From positions 1 to 64,000 of the forward strand of contig NZ_WKJK01000024.1 of the NCBI RefSeq assembly GCF_009674535.1: DNA of 64,000 bases, written 5' to 3'. The position numbers and the translations under genes were made by a program. Below the pieces are notes generated by a model. It saw nothing but the letters and a program-made list of their open reading frames with translations, was not told where the DNA came from and did no database searches. Numbering within the stretch: position 1 is the first letter of the stretch; each line of letters opens with the position of its first letter. Source of the stretch: Duganella guangzhouensis. GTDB taxonomy: Bacteria; Pseudomonadota; Gammaproteobacteria; Burkholderiales; Burkholderiaceae_D. Below are positions 24,929 to 33,503 of this stretch, one piece after another.

Positions 24929-26548
24929 TTATGCCGGCGTCGGCCGCGCCGCCGGCCGCCCGGTCAATTGCTGCGCCAGGCCGCTGGCCAGGCGCGCCAC
25001 CATGCCATAAATCGACAGTTGCGGATTGGCGCCGATTGCGGTCGGGAACAGCGAGCCATCGTGCACCGACAGGTTGCTGACACCGCGATAGCGGCCATCG
25101 GCGCTGGTCACGCCCAGCCGTTCATCGTCGGCCATGCCGCAGCCGCCCATCACGTGGGCCGACACCACCCGCGCTTGCAGCAGCTTGTATGGCAAGGCGT
25201 TAATGCCGGCTTGGGCCTGCGTCCAGTTGGCGTAGGCCTGGCCCTGCTCGTGCACCGGCGTCACGCTCCGGGCGCCGGCGGCAAACTGGATTTCCGCCAT
25301 GGTCAGCAAGGCGCGCCGCACGCCGTCCCAGAGGAACGGCGTGAGCGGATAATCCAGCAGCGGCGCGCCATGCCGCAGCGATACGCTGCCGCCAACGGCC
25401 TCGTCGTGGAAGCCGTCGCGCAGCAGCGCCAGCAGCGCGTGCACATGCGGGAATTGCTGCATCACCGCCGCATGCTGGGCGCCGAATCCCGGCATGGTGG
25501 TGGAGAACAGCAGCGGATGCAGCGGCGGCGCTTCCAGCTTGTAGCCGATCGGGCCGTCGATGCGCTCGGTGTGCAGGAAGTGGTCCGAGTACACGGTTTG
25601 CGGCGCGCCGGCATAGCCGTCGACGCGCTGCGCGAACAGCCCGGCTGAAATCACCGTCGGATGTAAAAAGGTGCGCTTGCCCAGCAAGCCATGCGGGTCC
25701 GGCGCCTGCGAGCGCAACAGCAAGGCCGGGGTGTTGATGGCGCCGCCGGACAGCACATAGTGCTTGGCGCGCAGCGTCAGGCGCTGGCCGGTGGTGCCGA
25801 GGCCGTCCGCGCTCATGGCCACGCACTCCAGGCTGCTGACGCGGCCGTTCTCGATCCGCAGCCGCTCCGCGCGCGCATGCGTGATCAGGCTGGCGCCATG
25901 GTTGAGTGCCGACGGAATGGTGGTGATCAGCATCGACTGCTTGGCGTTGGTCGGACAGCCCATGCCGCAATAGCCGAGGTTCCAGCAACCGTTGACGTTG
26001 CGCCGGATCGACGCGGTCGGAATGTTGAGCTTGGCGGCGCCGCGCCGCAGCAGGTCGTTGTTCTCGTTGGGCGGCGTCGGCCAGTCGGTGATGTTGAGGC
26101 GCGCTTCCATCAGCTCGAACCACGGCGCCAGCGCCTCCGGCGTGTAATCGTTGAGGCCGAAACGTTGGTTCCAGTGGCGCAGCGTGATGTCGGGCGTGCG
26201 GAAGCTGCTGGTCCAGTTGACGGTGGTGCTGCCGCCCACGGTGCGGCCCTGCAGAATGGTGATGCCCTGGTCTTTGGTCTTGCGCGCGGCCGACTCCTGG
26301 TACAGCGTTGGATAGGCTTCGGCCTCGCGCATCTTGAAGTCCCTGGATGACTTCAGCGCGCCCTCCTCGACAATGATGACCTTGAGGCCGGATAGCGCCA
26401 GGATCTCGGCCGTGACGCCGCCACCGGCGCCGCTGCCGACGATCACCACGTCGGCCTCCAGCACGCGGTCTTCGCGCAGTTGGGCGGCGTCGGTGACTTG
26501 CCAGCCGGCCGCCAGCCCAGCCTGAATCGGATCGGGAATGAGGCTCAT
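24929..26548 (-). CDS. GMC-family FAD oxidoreductase
   Basis: A 539-residue flavoprotein of the glucose-methanol-choline family. The FAD-binding VVIVGSGAGGGVTAEILA (about 33-50) and the GRTVGGSTTVNWTS block are clear, and the C-terminal VSAHVMGGCGMADD and GANPQLSIYGMVARLA signatures are present. It oxidises an alcohol or sugar substrate that cannot be named. It has no signal peptide of its own. The start at 26548 overlaps the stop of the upstream TAT-signal gene in an ATGA, so the pair is translationally coupled. The partner probably carries it to the periplasm. No cytochrome c subunit follows, so the electron acceptor is unknown. Confidence 0.93.
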   Translation of the reverse strand: MSLIPDPIQAGLAAGWQVTDAAQLREDRVLEADVVIVGSGAGGGVTAEILALSGLKVIIVEEGALKSSRDFKMREAEAYPTLYQESAARKTKDQGITILQGRTVGGSTTVNWTSSFRTPDITLRHWNQRFGLNDYTPEALAPWFELMEARLNITDWPTPPNENNDLLRRGAAKLNIPTASIRRNVNGCWNLGYCGMGCPTNAKQSMLITTIPSALNHGASLITHARAERLRIENGRVSSLECVAMSADGLGTTGQRLTLRAKHYVLSGGAINTPALLLRSQAPDPHGLLGKRTFLHPTVISAGLFAQRVDGYAGAPQTVYSDHFLHTERIDGPIGYKLEAPPLHPLLFSTTMPGFGAQHAAVMQQFPHVHALLALLRDGFHDEAVGGSVSLRHGAPLLDYPLTPFLWDGVRRALLTMAEIQFAAGARSVTPVHEQGQAYANWTQAQAGINALPYKLLQARVVSAHVMGGCGMADDERLGVTSADGRYRGVSNLSVHDGSLFPTAIGANPQLSIYGMVARLASGLAQQLTGRPAARPTPA

Positions 26549-27072
26549 GCCAGCAGCTCCGGCAACGGCCCCGGATAGCCGATCGCCGGCCACGCCGACG
26601 GATCGGCATACCAGGCGCCGATAATCAAATCGTGCAGCGCGTGATAGGCGGCCCGCAGCGTTTCCAGGCTATGCGTGCGCCAGCTGTTCAAAAACGCTTC
26701 GACCTGATGCGGATCGGCCTGCTCCCAGCCGCCAGCCACGCCGGCCAGCAAGCGCCGCGCCGGTCCCAGCGCCAGCAGCCCGAACAAATCCTGCACTTCC
26801 TTTTGCGTCGTCAGCGGCAGGCCCAGCACGGCGTCGCGGACGCGGCCGCAAGCGGCTTCCAGCGCCGCCGCGCGTGCGGCGGGCTCGGCCGGCAGCACCG
26901 GCCCCAGCATCACGGGGATCACCGCCCGCAGCACGGCCAGCGCGCCGCCTTCCAGCACGAAGCGGTGACCGGCGGCCGGTGGATAGGCGAGGCGATAGAC
27001 GGCGCCGCCGGCAGCGAGCGTGCACGCGCCGGCCACGCCGATCTTCAGAAAAGATCTGCGGGAAGATAGCAT
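26545..27072 (-). CDS. TAT-exported small subunit of the GMC oxidoreductase
   Basis: A 175-residue protein with a twin-arginine signal (SSRRSFLKIGVAGACTLAAGG, about residues 3-23). The remainder is helical and resembles gluconate 2-dehydrogenase subunit 3 and similar small subunits found with GMC enzymes. In those complexes the small subunit carries the TAT signal and drags the folded FAD subunit across the membrane. The ATG at 27072 has a GGAGAC site, and the stop overlaps the start of the GMC gene by four bases. The divergent binding-protein gene at 27176 leaves a 103-bp promoter region. Confidence 0.82.
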   Translation of the reverse strand: MLSSRRSFLKIGVAGACTLAAGGAVYRLAYPPAAGHRFVLEGGALAVLRAVIPVMLGPVLPAEPAARAAALEAACGRVRDAVLGLPLTTQKEVQDLFGLLALGPARRLLAGVAGGWEQADPHQVEAFLNSWRTHSLETLRAAYHALHDLIIGAWYADPSAWPAIGYPGPLPELLA

Positions 27073-27175
27073 TGTCTCCGTCCATTTTTATGGTTTTTTG
27101 TAGTGTAAGCGAAACTGCAACAGCACCAACTTGCAAAAATAGAGGGTGGCGTCTAACCGGTGTAAGATGCTCGCC

Positions 27176-27991
27176 ATGCAAAAACGTCATCTGTCCACGC
27201 GCCGCGCCGTGCTGGCGCTGATGCTGGCCCTGAGCGCCGGCAGCGCGCCCGCCGCACCGCGGGAAATCGCGGCCTGGACCTATCTGGATTCGCCGCCCTA
27301 CATCACCGATCCGGTCAGCAATGCCGGCCTGATGCGCGATCTGGTCGACTATCTGAACCAGGCGCTGGCGGGGCGCTATCACTATACGCTGGCGGTGATC
27401 CCGCGCGCACGCCTGAACCTGATGCTGGAACACGGCGAACGCGGCGTGGTGCTGCTGGCGCCGTCGGTGGTGTTTGACGGCCCGTATCTGCGCTCGGACG
27501 CGCTGCTGGACGACCGCCAGGAACTGTTATCGCGCAAGGACCAGCCAATTGAGTATCACGGCGCCGGCTCGCTGAATCAGATCAATCTGGGCGGCATGCG
27601 CGGCCACAGCTATCCCTTCATCCAGGCCGACATCGACGCCGGCCGCGTGCACGTGCACCGCGCCCAAAGCGAGGCCGCGCTGTTGAAGATGCTGATGGCG
27701 AAACGGCTGGACGCGGTCACCATGGCCGGCACCAGCGCGCATTATCTGGCCAAGATCTCGCCCGAGGCGCAGGCCGGGCTGCACTACTCGCAAACCAATC
27801 TCGGCCGCTTCTCGCGGCAGCTGATGTTCCAGGCGGGCATGCAGACCGAGCGCGACGCCGTCAACAGCGTGGTGCGCGCCATGGCCGACGATCCGGTCTG
27901 GCGCGCCACACTGGCCCGCTATGGCCTGCAGCCGGCGGCGCGCCTGCACCAGGCCGGCGGCGCGCCGGAACACCCGCTCAACCGGCAATAA
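27176..27991 (+). CDS. periplasmic solute-binding protein family 3, orphan
   Basis: A 271-residue secreted protein with a Sec signal peptide ending SAPA about residue 26. The rest looks like a divergent family-3 extracellular binding protein, the amino-acid-binding type. YLDSPPYITD is the usual first strand and the AGLMRDLVDYLNQAL helix follows it. There is no permease or ATPase gene nearby. Such lone members in Oxalobacteraceae may act as sensors or scavengers. The start could also be the ATG at 27167. Its 3' end overlaps the convergent thioesterase gene by 14 bp. Confidence 0.78.
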   Translation: MQKRHLSTRRAVLALMLALSAGSAPAAPREIAAWTYLDSPPYITDPVSNAGLMRDLVDYLNQALAGRYHYTLAVIPRARLNLMLEHGERGVVLLAPSVVFDGPYLRSDALLDDRQELLSRKDQPIEYHGAGSLNQINLGGMRGHSYPFIQADIDAGRVHVHRAQSEAALLKMLMAKRLDAVTMAGTSAHYLAKISPEAQAGLHYSQTNLGRFSRQLMFQAGMQTERDAVNSVVRAMADDPVWRATLARYGLQPAARLHQAGGAPEHPLNRQ

Positions 27992-28418
27992 CCGCCGGCA
28001 GATAGACCTCACAGAATTCGGCCGGCATGCGGCGCGCGCGGCCGCTGCTGATCTCGATGCACACCAGTTCCCAGCGGCCGCGTAACACGGTGGCGCCATC
28101 GCTGGCGCGCAGCAGCTGGAAACGGCGCTCCATATTGAGCTTGCCGTCGGTGGCGTACAGCCAGGTGCCCAGCAGCAGCCGTTCGCCGGCCGTGGTCGGC
28201 AGCAGATAATCGTATTCGGACCGGCGGATCGCCATCGCGCGGTCAAGCCGGCGGTAATCGGCCAGGCCCAAGCCCAGTTGCTCCGAATGCGACCAGCCAG
28301 CCTTTTCGCACCATTGCACGTAGACCGCGTTGTTGGTGTGGTCCAGGCCGTCGATATCGGCGGCGGCCGGCGACAGTTCCAGAACGTGCGGTTGCGGATG
28401 ATCCCAGTTCAAGCTCAT
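27978..28418 (-). CDS. acyl-CoA thioesterase, hotdog fold (4HBT/YbgC type)
   Basis: A 146-residue single-hotdog protein. The DIDGLDHTNNAVYVQWCEKAGW stretch (about 22-43) holds the aspartate/histidine-asparagine signature of 4HBT thioesterases, where the family's active-site Asp lies. Members hydrolyse acyl-CoA or acyl-ACP thioesters in the cytoplasm. It starts 6 bp after the stop of the binding-protein gene at 28425-29186, with an AGGAA site, so it is the last gene of a trmJ-binding protein-thioesterase run. The C-terminus overlaps a convergent gene. The acyl-chain specificity cannot be told. Confidence 0.86.
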   Translation of the reverse strand: MSLNWDHPQPHVLELSPAAADIDGLDHTNNAVYVQWCEKAGWSHSEQLGLGLADYRRLDRAMAIRRSEYDYLLPTTAGERLLLGTWLYATDGKLNMERRFQLLRASDGATVLRGRWELVCIEISSGRARRMPAEFCEVYLPAVIAG

Positions 28419-28424
28419 GCGTTC

Positions 28425-29186
28425 CTATTTGGGCAGTTCGTATTGGTATTTCTTCAGCAGCCGGTCGTAGCTGCCGTCGCGCTTCATCGCGTCCAGCGCG
28501 GCGCGCCAGTCGGCCAGCAGGGCCGGATCCAGTCCGGGCGCGCTGGCCATATAGATGGTGGTGCGGCTGAGCACCGCGCCGCGCCGCAGCTTGGCCGGAT
28601 CGAGGCCGGTGTTGCGCTGCGCCTGCAAAATGCCATTCCACGAGCTCAGCCAGGCATCGACGCGGCCGGCGCCCAGCTTGCGCGCATTGATATCGTCATG
28701 CGCCACCAGGCTGATGTGCTCGAAACCCAATTCCTGCGCCAGCCGCGCGCCGACACCATCGCGCACCACGCCCAGCGACAGCTTGCGCACCGCTTCCACG
28801 CTCGAGATGTCCACCGTCGAATCCTTGCTGGCGACCACCACGAAATCCTCGTCCAGCAGCGGCACCTGCCATTGGTACTGCTTTTCGCGCGCCGCAATCC
28901 GCGCCACCGGCGCCACCAGCACGCCTGGCGTGGTCCCGGCCACCATCAGCGCGCGCGCCAGCGGATACAGCTGGATGGCGCCGGTATGGCCGGTACGTTT
29001 GGCCATTTCCGCCATCAGCTCGCAAGCCAGGCCGGACGGCCGGTCGCTACTGCCCGGCGCGCTGGGGAAGCAGTAAAACGAGGTTTCGCCGCCGACCAGC
29101 CGCAGCTCGACGGCCGACGCTTGCAGGCCGGTGCTCAACGCGGCGGCGGCAAGCACGGTACGGCGGAGATAGGTAAGCGAGCTCAT
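28425..29186 (-). CDS. periplasmic solute-binding protein family 3, orphan, second copy
   Basis: A 253-residue secreted protein. A Sec signal peptide (about 1-24, ending ASA) is followed by a family-3 binding-protein fold with ELRLVGGETSFYCFPS at the start and DGVGARLAQELGFEHIS in the second lobe. No transporter genes accompany it. It begins 14 bp after the trmJ stop and is probably cotranscribed with trmJ. The frame is open far upstream inside trmJ, but MSSLTYLRRT at 29186 begins the signal peptide. It is related in type, not clearly in sequence, to the binding protein at 27176-27991. Confidence 0.83.
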   Translation of the reverse strand: MSSLTYLRRTVLAAAALSTGLQASAVELRLVGGETSFYCFPSAPGSSDRPSGLACELMAEMAKRTGHTGAIQLYPLARALMVAGTTPGVLVAPVARIAAREKQYQWQVPLLDEDFVVVASKDSTVDISSVEAVRKLSLGVVRDGVGARLAQELGFEHISLVAHDDINARKLGAGRVDAWLSSWNGILQAQRNTGLDPAKLRRGAVLSRTTIYMASAPGLDPALLADWRAALDAMKRDGSYDRLLKKYQYELPK

Positions 29187-29200
29187 CTGCTTAGTATGAC

Positions 29201-29995
29201 TCAATCCTTGCCATCCGGCCGGCCCATCATTTTGCGGGCGATGCCGCGCAGGATGTTGACCTCTTCTTTTTCCAGCTGAGCGCGGGCGAACATGCGCTTC
29301 AGGCGCGGCATCAGCTTGCGCGGATTGTCGGCGTCCAGGAAGCCGATCCGCACCAGTGCCTGCTCCAGATGGGCATACATGCCCTCGATCTGCGCCAGGC
29401 TGGCGGCCTCGCCGTGGAAACCGACCTCGCTGGCGTCGGCGGCCGGCAGGCGTGGCGTGTGGACCACGCCGGCGCCCTCCAGCACCGCCATCCGGCATTC
29501 ATACGCCAGCACCTGGGCCGCCTGCGACAGATTCAGCGACGAATACTCCGGATTGGCGGGAATATTAATCAAAACATTACATTGCTCGACCAGCTCGTTC
29601 GGCAGGCCAAAGCGCTCATTGCCGAAGATCAGCGCCGCGCGCAGCTCTGGCTGCGTCACCAGTTGGCCGGCCAGTTGACGCGGCGACAGCACCGGCGGCG
29701 AAAATTCGCGCAGCCGGGCCGACACCGCGGCGGCGAAGTTGATGCCATCCAGCGCCTCGGCCATGCTGCCGACCACGCGCGCGCCGGCCAGGATATCCTG
29801 GGCGCCGCTGGCGAACGCCACCGCCTCCGGGTCTTGCACCGCATTGTCGAAACGCGGATTGACCAGCACCAGTTCGCTATAGCCCATGGTTTTCATGGCC
29901 CGCGCCACCGCCCCGATATTGCCCGCGCGGCTGGTTTCGACCAGAATAAATCGCAGCTGTTTGAAAAGATTCGTGTTGATTTGTGGCAGGTTCAT
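29201..29995 (-). CDS. trmJ: tRNA (cytidine/uridine-2'-O-)-methyltransferase TrmJ
   Basis: A 264-residue SPOUT methyltransferase that methylates the ribose of nucleotide 32 in tRNAs. The first strand FILVETSRAGNIGAVARAMK, the ALIFGNERFGLPNELVEQC block and the knot sequence SLNLSQAAQVLAYE are all intact. The C-terminal 80 residues form the helical extension seen in proteobacterial TrmJ. It is divergent from suhB across a 153-bp region, an arrangement common in Betaproteobacteria. Housekeeping gene. Confidence 0.96.
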   Translation of the reverse strand: MNLPQINTNLFKQLRFILVETSRAGNIGAVARAMKTMGYSELVLVNPRFDNAVQDPEAVAFASGAQDILAGARVVGSMAEALDGINFAAAVSARLREFSPPVLSPRQLAGQLVTQPELRAALIFGNERFGLPNELVEQCNVLINIPANPEYSSLNLSQAAQVLAYECRMAVLEGAGVVHTPRLPAADASEVGFHGEAASLAQIEGMYAHLEQALVRIGFLDADNPRKLMPRLKRMFARAQLEKEEVNILRGIARKMMGRPDGKD

Positions 29996-30148
29996 TTAAA
30001 ATAGCGGTATTGCGCGGTGTCAAATCGGGAATTCAAGCAGAATTCTACCTTGTTGGCACCGCCCCGCTCTTTGTCATTTTGTCTCCTGTCGTGCCGCCGG
30101 GCTGGAAAACTCCCGGTGGGCGTTAGCATTTTTATTACGGAATAGCCC

Positions 30149-30943
30149 ATGCAATCTCCAATGATTAACACGGCCGTGAAAGCCGCGCGCCGCGCCGCCG
30201 CCGTCATCAACCGCGCTTCCTTCGACCTCGATCGCGTGATCGTCACCGAAAAGAACCACAAGGACTACGTCACCGACGTTGACCAGGCTGCCGAGCAAGC
30301 CATCATCGAAGTGCTGTCCAAAGCCTATCCTGACCACGCCTTCCTGGGCGAGGAAAGTGGCGCCTCCGCCAATGCGCACGACGAGGCAGAATACACCTGG
30401 ATCATCGACCCGATCGATGGCACCACCAACTTCATGCACGGCTTCCCGCAGTACTGCATCTCGATCGCGCTGTCGCAGCGCGGCGTCATCACCCAGGGCG
30501 TGATCTACGACCCGGTGCGCAACGACCTGTTCACCGCCACCAAGGGCGCCGGCGCCTACCTGAACGAAAAACGCATCCGCGTGGGCAAGCTGGACCGCAT
30601 CGCCAACGCCCTGCTGGCCACCGGCTACAAGACCGGCAGCCCAGCCGCGCTGAAGGAATACCTGGAAATGTACGGCATCATGGCCGAGCGCAGCCAAGGC
30701 ATCCGCCGCGCCGGCAGCGCCGCGCTGGACCTGGCTTACGTCGCCTGCGGCCGCCTGGACGGCTTCTATGAAAAAGGCCTGAAGCCTTGGGACATCGCGG
30801 CCGGCGCGCTGCTGGTGACCGAGGCGGGCGGCATCGTCGCCGAGTTCAACGGCGAATCCGACTACCTGTACAAAGGCGACATCATCGCCGGCAGCCCGAA
30901 AGTGTTCGGTCAGATGGTCGGCCTGCTGGCACCATTCGCCTGA
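30149..30943 (+). CDS. suhB: inositol-1-monophosphatase SuhB
   Basis: A 264-residue Mg-dependent phosphatase of the inositol monophosphatase family, in bacteria also linked to rRNA transcription antitermination. Metal-binding motifs are GEES (about 68-71), DPIDGTTNF (about 91-99) and WDIAAGALLVTEAGG (about 215-229), all intact. The ATG at 30149 may be replaced by the next in-frame ATG at 30161 (MINTAVKAARRAA). It is divergent from trmJ and is followed by a clear intrinsic terminator. Confidence 0.96.
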   Translation: MQSPMINTAVKAARRAAAVINRASFDLDRVIVTEKNHKDYVTDVDQAAEQAIIEVLSKAYPDHAFLGEESGASANAHDEAEYTWIIDPIDGTTNFMHGFPQYCISIALSQRGVITQGVIYDPVRNDLFTATKGAGAYLNEKRIRVGKLDRIANALLATGYKTGSPAALKEYLEMYGIMAERSQGIRRAGSAALDLAYVACGRLDGFYEKGLKPWDIAAGALLVTEAGGIVAEFNGESDYLYKGDIIAGSPKVFGQMVGLLAPFA

Positions 30944-30968
30944 CATCCTGTTACAAAAAACCCAGCTG

Positions 30969-30994
30969 AAAGGGAGCGTTTGCTCCCTTTTTTT
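30969..30994 (+). terminator. intrinsic terminator after suhB
   Basis: A 9-bp stem AAAGGGAGC / GCTCCCTTT with a GTTT loop is followed by a run of seven T's, 25 bp after the suhB stop. Confidence 0.92.
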
Positions 30995-31127
30995 ATTTCC
31001 TTGATGAAACTAGCTGCTATACTGAAAGCTGCGGCCTACACCCAGTCGGGTCCCGCACGCCAAGAACAACAGATTGCCTGCGACTGGCGCCCAAGCGGCG
31101 ACAGGCGGATCTTTACTTAAAGTTAAT

Positions 31128-32525
31128 ATGTCTTTTTCCTCCCTCGGTTTGTCCGACGCCCTGATGCGCGCTGTGGCCGACACCGGCTACACCACGCCCA
31201 CCCCGATCCAGCAGCAGGCCATCCCTGCGGTACTGAACGGCGGTGACCTGCTGGCCGGCGCCCAGACCGGCACCGGCAAAACCGCCGGCTTCACCCTGCC
31301 GCTGCTGCATCGGCTGTCGACCGACGCGGTTGGCAGCAAGCTGACCAGCAACAATTCGCCGCGCGCGATCCGCGCCCTGATCCTGACCCCGACCCGCGAA
31401 CTGGCGGCCCAGGTGGAAGAAAGCGTGCGCACCTATGGCAAGTACACCAAGCTGAACTCGACCGTGATCTTTGGCGGCGTCGGCATCAACCCGCAGATCA
31501 AGCAACTGAAGCACGGCGTCGACATCCTGGTCGCCACCCCGGGCCGGCTGCTGGACCACATGGAACAGGGCACGGTCGACCTGTCGAAGATTGAAATCCT
31601 GGTGCTGGACGAAGCCGACCGCATGCTCGACATGGGCTTCATCCGCGACATCCGCAAAGTGCTGGCCAAGCTGCCGCCGAAGCGCCAGAATCTGCTGTTC
31701 TCGGCCACCTTCTCGGACGAAATCAAGGCACTGGCCGATGGTCTGCTGAACAATCCGGCCACGATTGAAGTGGCGCGCCGCAACTCGACCTCGGAAGTGA
31801 TCGCGCAAAAAATCCACCCGGTGGACCGCGACAAAAAGCACCCGCTGCTGGCGCACCTGATCAAATCCAACAACTGGTCGCAGGTACTGGTGTTCACCCG
31901 CACCAAGCACGGCGCCAACAAGCTGGTGGAACAGCTGGGCAAGGACGGCATCGGCGCGATGGCGATCCACGGCAACAAGAGCCAATCGGCGCGCACCAAG
32001 GCGCTGAGCGAGTTCAAGGACAACAAGCTGCAAGTGCTGGTGGCGACCGACATCGCCGCGCGCGGCATCGACATCGACCAGCTGCCACACGTGGTCAACT
32101 ACGACCTGCCGAACGTGCCGGAAGACTATGTGCACCGGATCGGCCGCACCGGCCGCGCTGGCGCCACCGGCGAAGCGGTATCGCTGGTCTGCGTGGACGA
32201 GCACGACATGTTGAAAGACATCGAAAAGCTCATCAAGCAGACCCTGCCGCGTGACGTGATCCCGGGCTTCGAACCGGACCCAACCGCGCGTCCACAACCG
32301 ATCCAGCTGCGCAGTGGTGGCCCAGGCCACCGCAATGGCGGCTCCGGCCGTCAAGGCGGCGCCCCGCGCAACAAGCCCGCCGCAAGCGGCAACGGCAACA
32401 GCAGCGGCAACAAGCCACGCTCCGCCGGCGGCGGCGGCAACGGCAACGGCCCACGTCCAGCCAACGGCGGCGGCAACGCCCCACGCGGCGCCCAGCAGCA
32501 CCGCTCCGGCGGCCGAGGCCGCTAA
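31128..32525 (+). CDS. rhlE: DEAD-box RNA helicase RhlE
   Basis: A 465-residue ATP-dependent RNA helicase. The Q motif (TPTPIQQQAIP), motif I AQTGTGKT, PTRELA, DEADRMLDMGF, SAT, ARGIDIDQLPHVVNYDLP and HRIGRTGRAG are all complete. After about residue 400 follows a low-complexity tail rich in Gly, Asn, Arg and Pro, typical of RhlE proteins from this group. It probably aids RNA binding and assembly. The ATG at 31128 (MSFSSLGLS) is the family start although its ribosome site is weak; upstream codons in the same frame are not conserved-looking. RhlE acts in ribosome maturation and RNA decay. Confidence 0.95.
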   Translation: MSFSSLGLSDALMRAVADTGYTTPTPIQQQAIPAVLNGGDLLAGAQTGTGKTAGFTLPLLHRLSTDAVGSKLTSNNSPRAIRALILTPTRELAAQVEESVRTYGKYTKLNSTVIFGGVGINPQIKQLKHGVDILVATPGRLLDHMEQGTVDLSKIEILVLDEADRMLDMGFIRDIRKVLAKLPPKRQNLLFSATFSDEIKALADGLLNNPATIEVARRNSTSEVIAQKIHPVDRDKKHPLLAHLIKSNNWSQVLVFTRTKHGANKLVEQLGKDGIGAMAIHGNKSQSARTKALSEFKDNKLQVLVATDIAARGIDIDQLPHVVNYDLPNVPEDYVHRIGRTGRAGATGEAVSLVCVDEHDMLKDIEKLIKQTLPRDVIPGFEPDPTARPQPIQLRSGGPGHRNGGSGRQGGAPRNKPAASGNGNSSGNKPRSAGGGGNGNGPRPANGGGNAPRGAQQHRSGGRGR

Positions 32526-32531
32526 ATAACT

Positions 32532-32620
32532 CCGGGGTCAGGTCCATCATTTCTACACGGTCTCTACCGTAGCGGGACGCTACGGTAGAGACCGTGTAGA
32601 AATGATGGACCTGACCCCGG
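32532..32620. repeat. perfect 43-bp inverted repeat element, copy 2
   Basis: Bases 32532-32574 pair without mismatch with 32578-32620 around a 3-nt loop. The arm shares CCGGGGTCA (arm positions 1-9), CTACACGG (22-29) and CTCTACCGTAGCG (31-43) with copy 1. Arm positions 10-21 and 30 are largely different, and each difference is matched in the opposite arm. It starts 7 bp after the rhlE stop and ends 36 bp before hyi. As in copy 1, TTACAA follows the right end; here TACAAT (32623-32628) could serve as a -10 for hyi, without a good -35. No U-tract follows. Confidence 0.93.
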
Positions 32621-32656
32621 GTTACAATGGTGGTTCTGTCACTGAAGGCTTTCGCT

Positions 32657-33436
32657 ATGCCCAAGTTCGCCGCCAATCTGTCGATGATGTATGTCGACGC
32701 GCCTTTCCTCGATCGCTTCGCGCTCGCCCACGATGCCGGTTTCTCGGCGGTGGAATTTCTCTTCCCCTATGCTTTCGACGCTGATCTGATTGCCGAGCGT
32801 CTGCGCCGCTATCAGTTGCAGCTGGTGCTGTTCAATCTGCCGCCCGGCGACTGGAATGCCGGTGACCGCGGCATGGCCTGCGATCCGCGCCGCGTCGATG
32901 AGTTCCGCGCCGGTGTCGCCAGCGCGCTTGATTACGCCTCCGAACTGGGCGTGCAGCAGTTGCACTGCATGGCCGGCAAGACCCCAGCCGGACTCGATCC
33001 GCTACGCGCCCGCGCCACGTATATCGATAATCTGCGCTATGCCGCCGGTCAGGCCCAGCCGCACGGCATCAATCTGTTGATCGAGCCGATCAATCACTAC
33101 GATATGCCCGGCTATTTCCTCAACCACAGCCACCAGGCGGTGCAAATCATCGAGGAAGCCGCTTGCCCCAACCTGTTCCTGCAGTACGACATCTACCATA
33201 TGCAGCGCATGGAGGGCGAGCTGTCCAATACCATTCAGGCGCTGCTGCCCTTCATCAAGCATATGCAGATTGCCGATACCCCCGGCCGCCACGAGCCCGG
33301 CAGCGGCGAGATCAATTACCGCCACCTGTTCGCCCACATCGACCGCATCGGCTACGATGGCTGGCTGGGCTGTGAATATATGCCGGCCGGCGACACTAAC
33401 GCCGGTCTCGGCTGGCGGCAAACACTCACCGCCTGA
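32657..33436 (+). CDS. hyi: hydroxypyruvate isomerase
   Basis: A 259-residue TIM-barrel protein of the Hyi/xylose-isomerase-like family, which interconverts hydroxypyruvate and tartronate semialdehyde. The N-terminus MPKFAANLSMMY, the metal-binding EPINHYDMPGYFL, the QYDIYHMQRMEG block and HIDRIGYDGWLGCEY are typical. The start at 32657 is chosen by family and by a GAAGG site; an ATG at 32627 is also in frame. It follows the hairpin element and no other glyoxylate or tartronate gene is near, so its pathway context is not shown here. Confidence 0.93.
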   Translation: MPKFAANLSMMYVDAPFLDRFALAHDAGFSAVEFLFPYAFDADLIAERLRRYQLQLVLFNLPPGDWNAGDRGMACDPRRVDEFRAGVASALDYASELGVQQLHCMAGKTPAGLDPLRARATYIDNLRYAAGQAQPHGINLLIEPINHYDMPGYFLNHSHQAVQIIEEAACPNLFLQYDIYHMQRMEGELSNTIQALLPFIKHMQIADTPGRHEPGSGEINYRHLFAHIDRIGYDGWLGCEYMPAGDTNAGLGWRQTLTA

Positions 33437-33503
33437 TCTGCGCTCGCGCAACACGGAGATATTCACTACAGGCAACAATCGTCCCACCTACTGTGGAGTG
33501 CTC

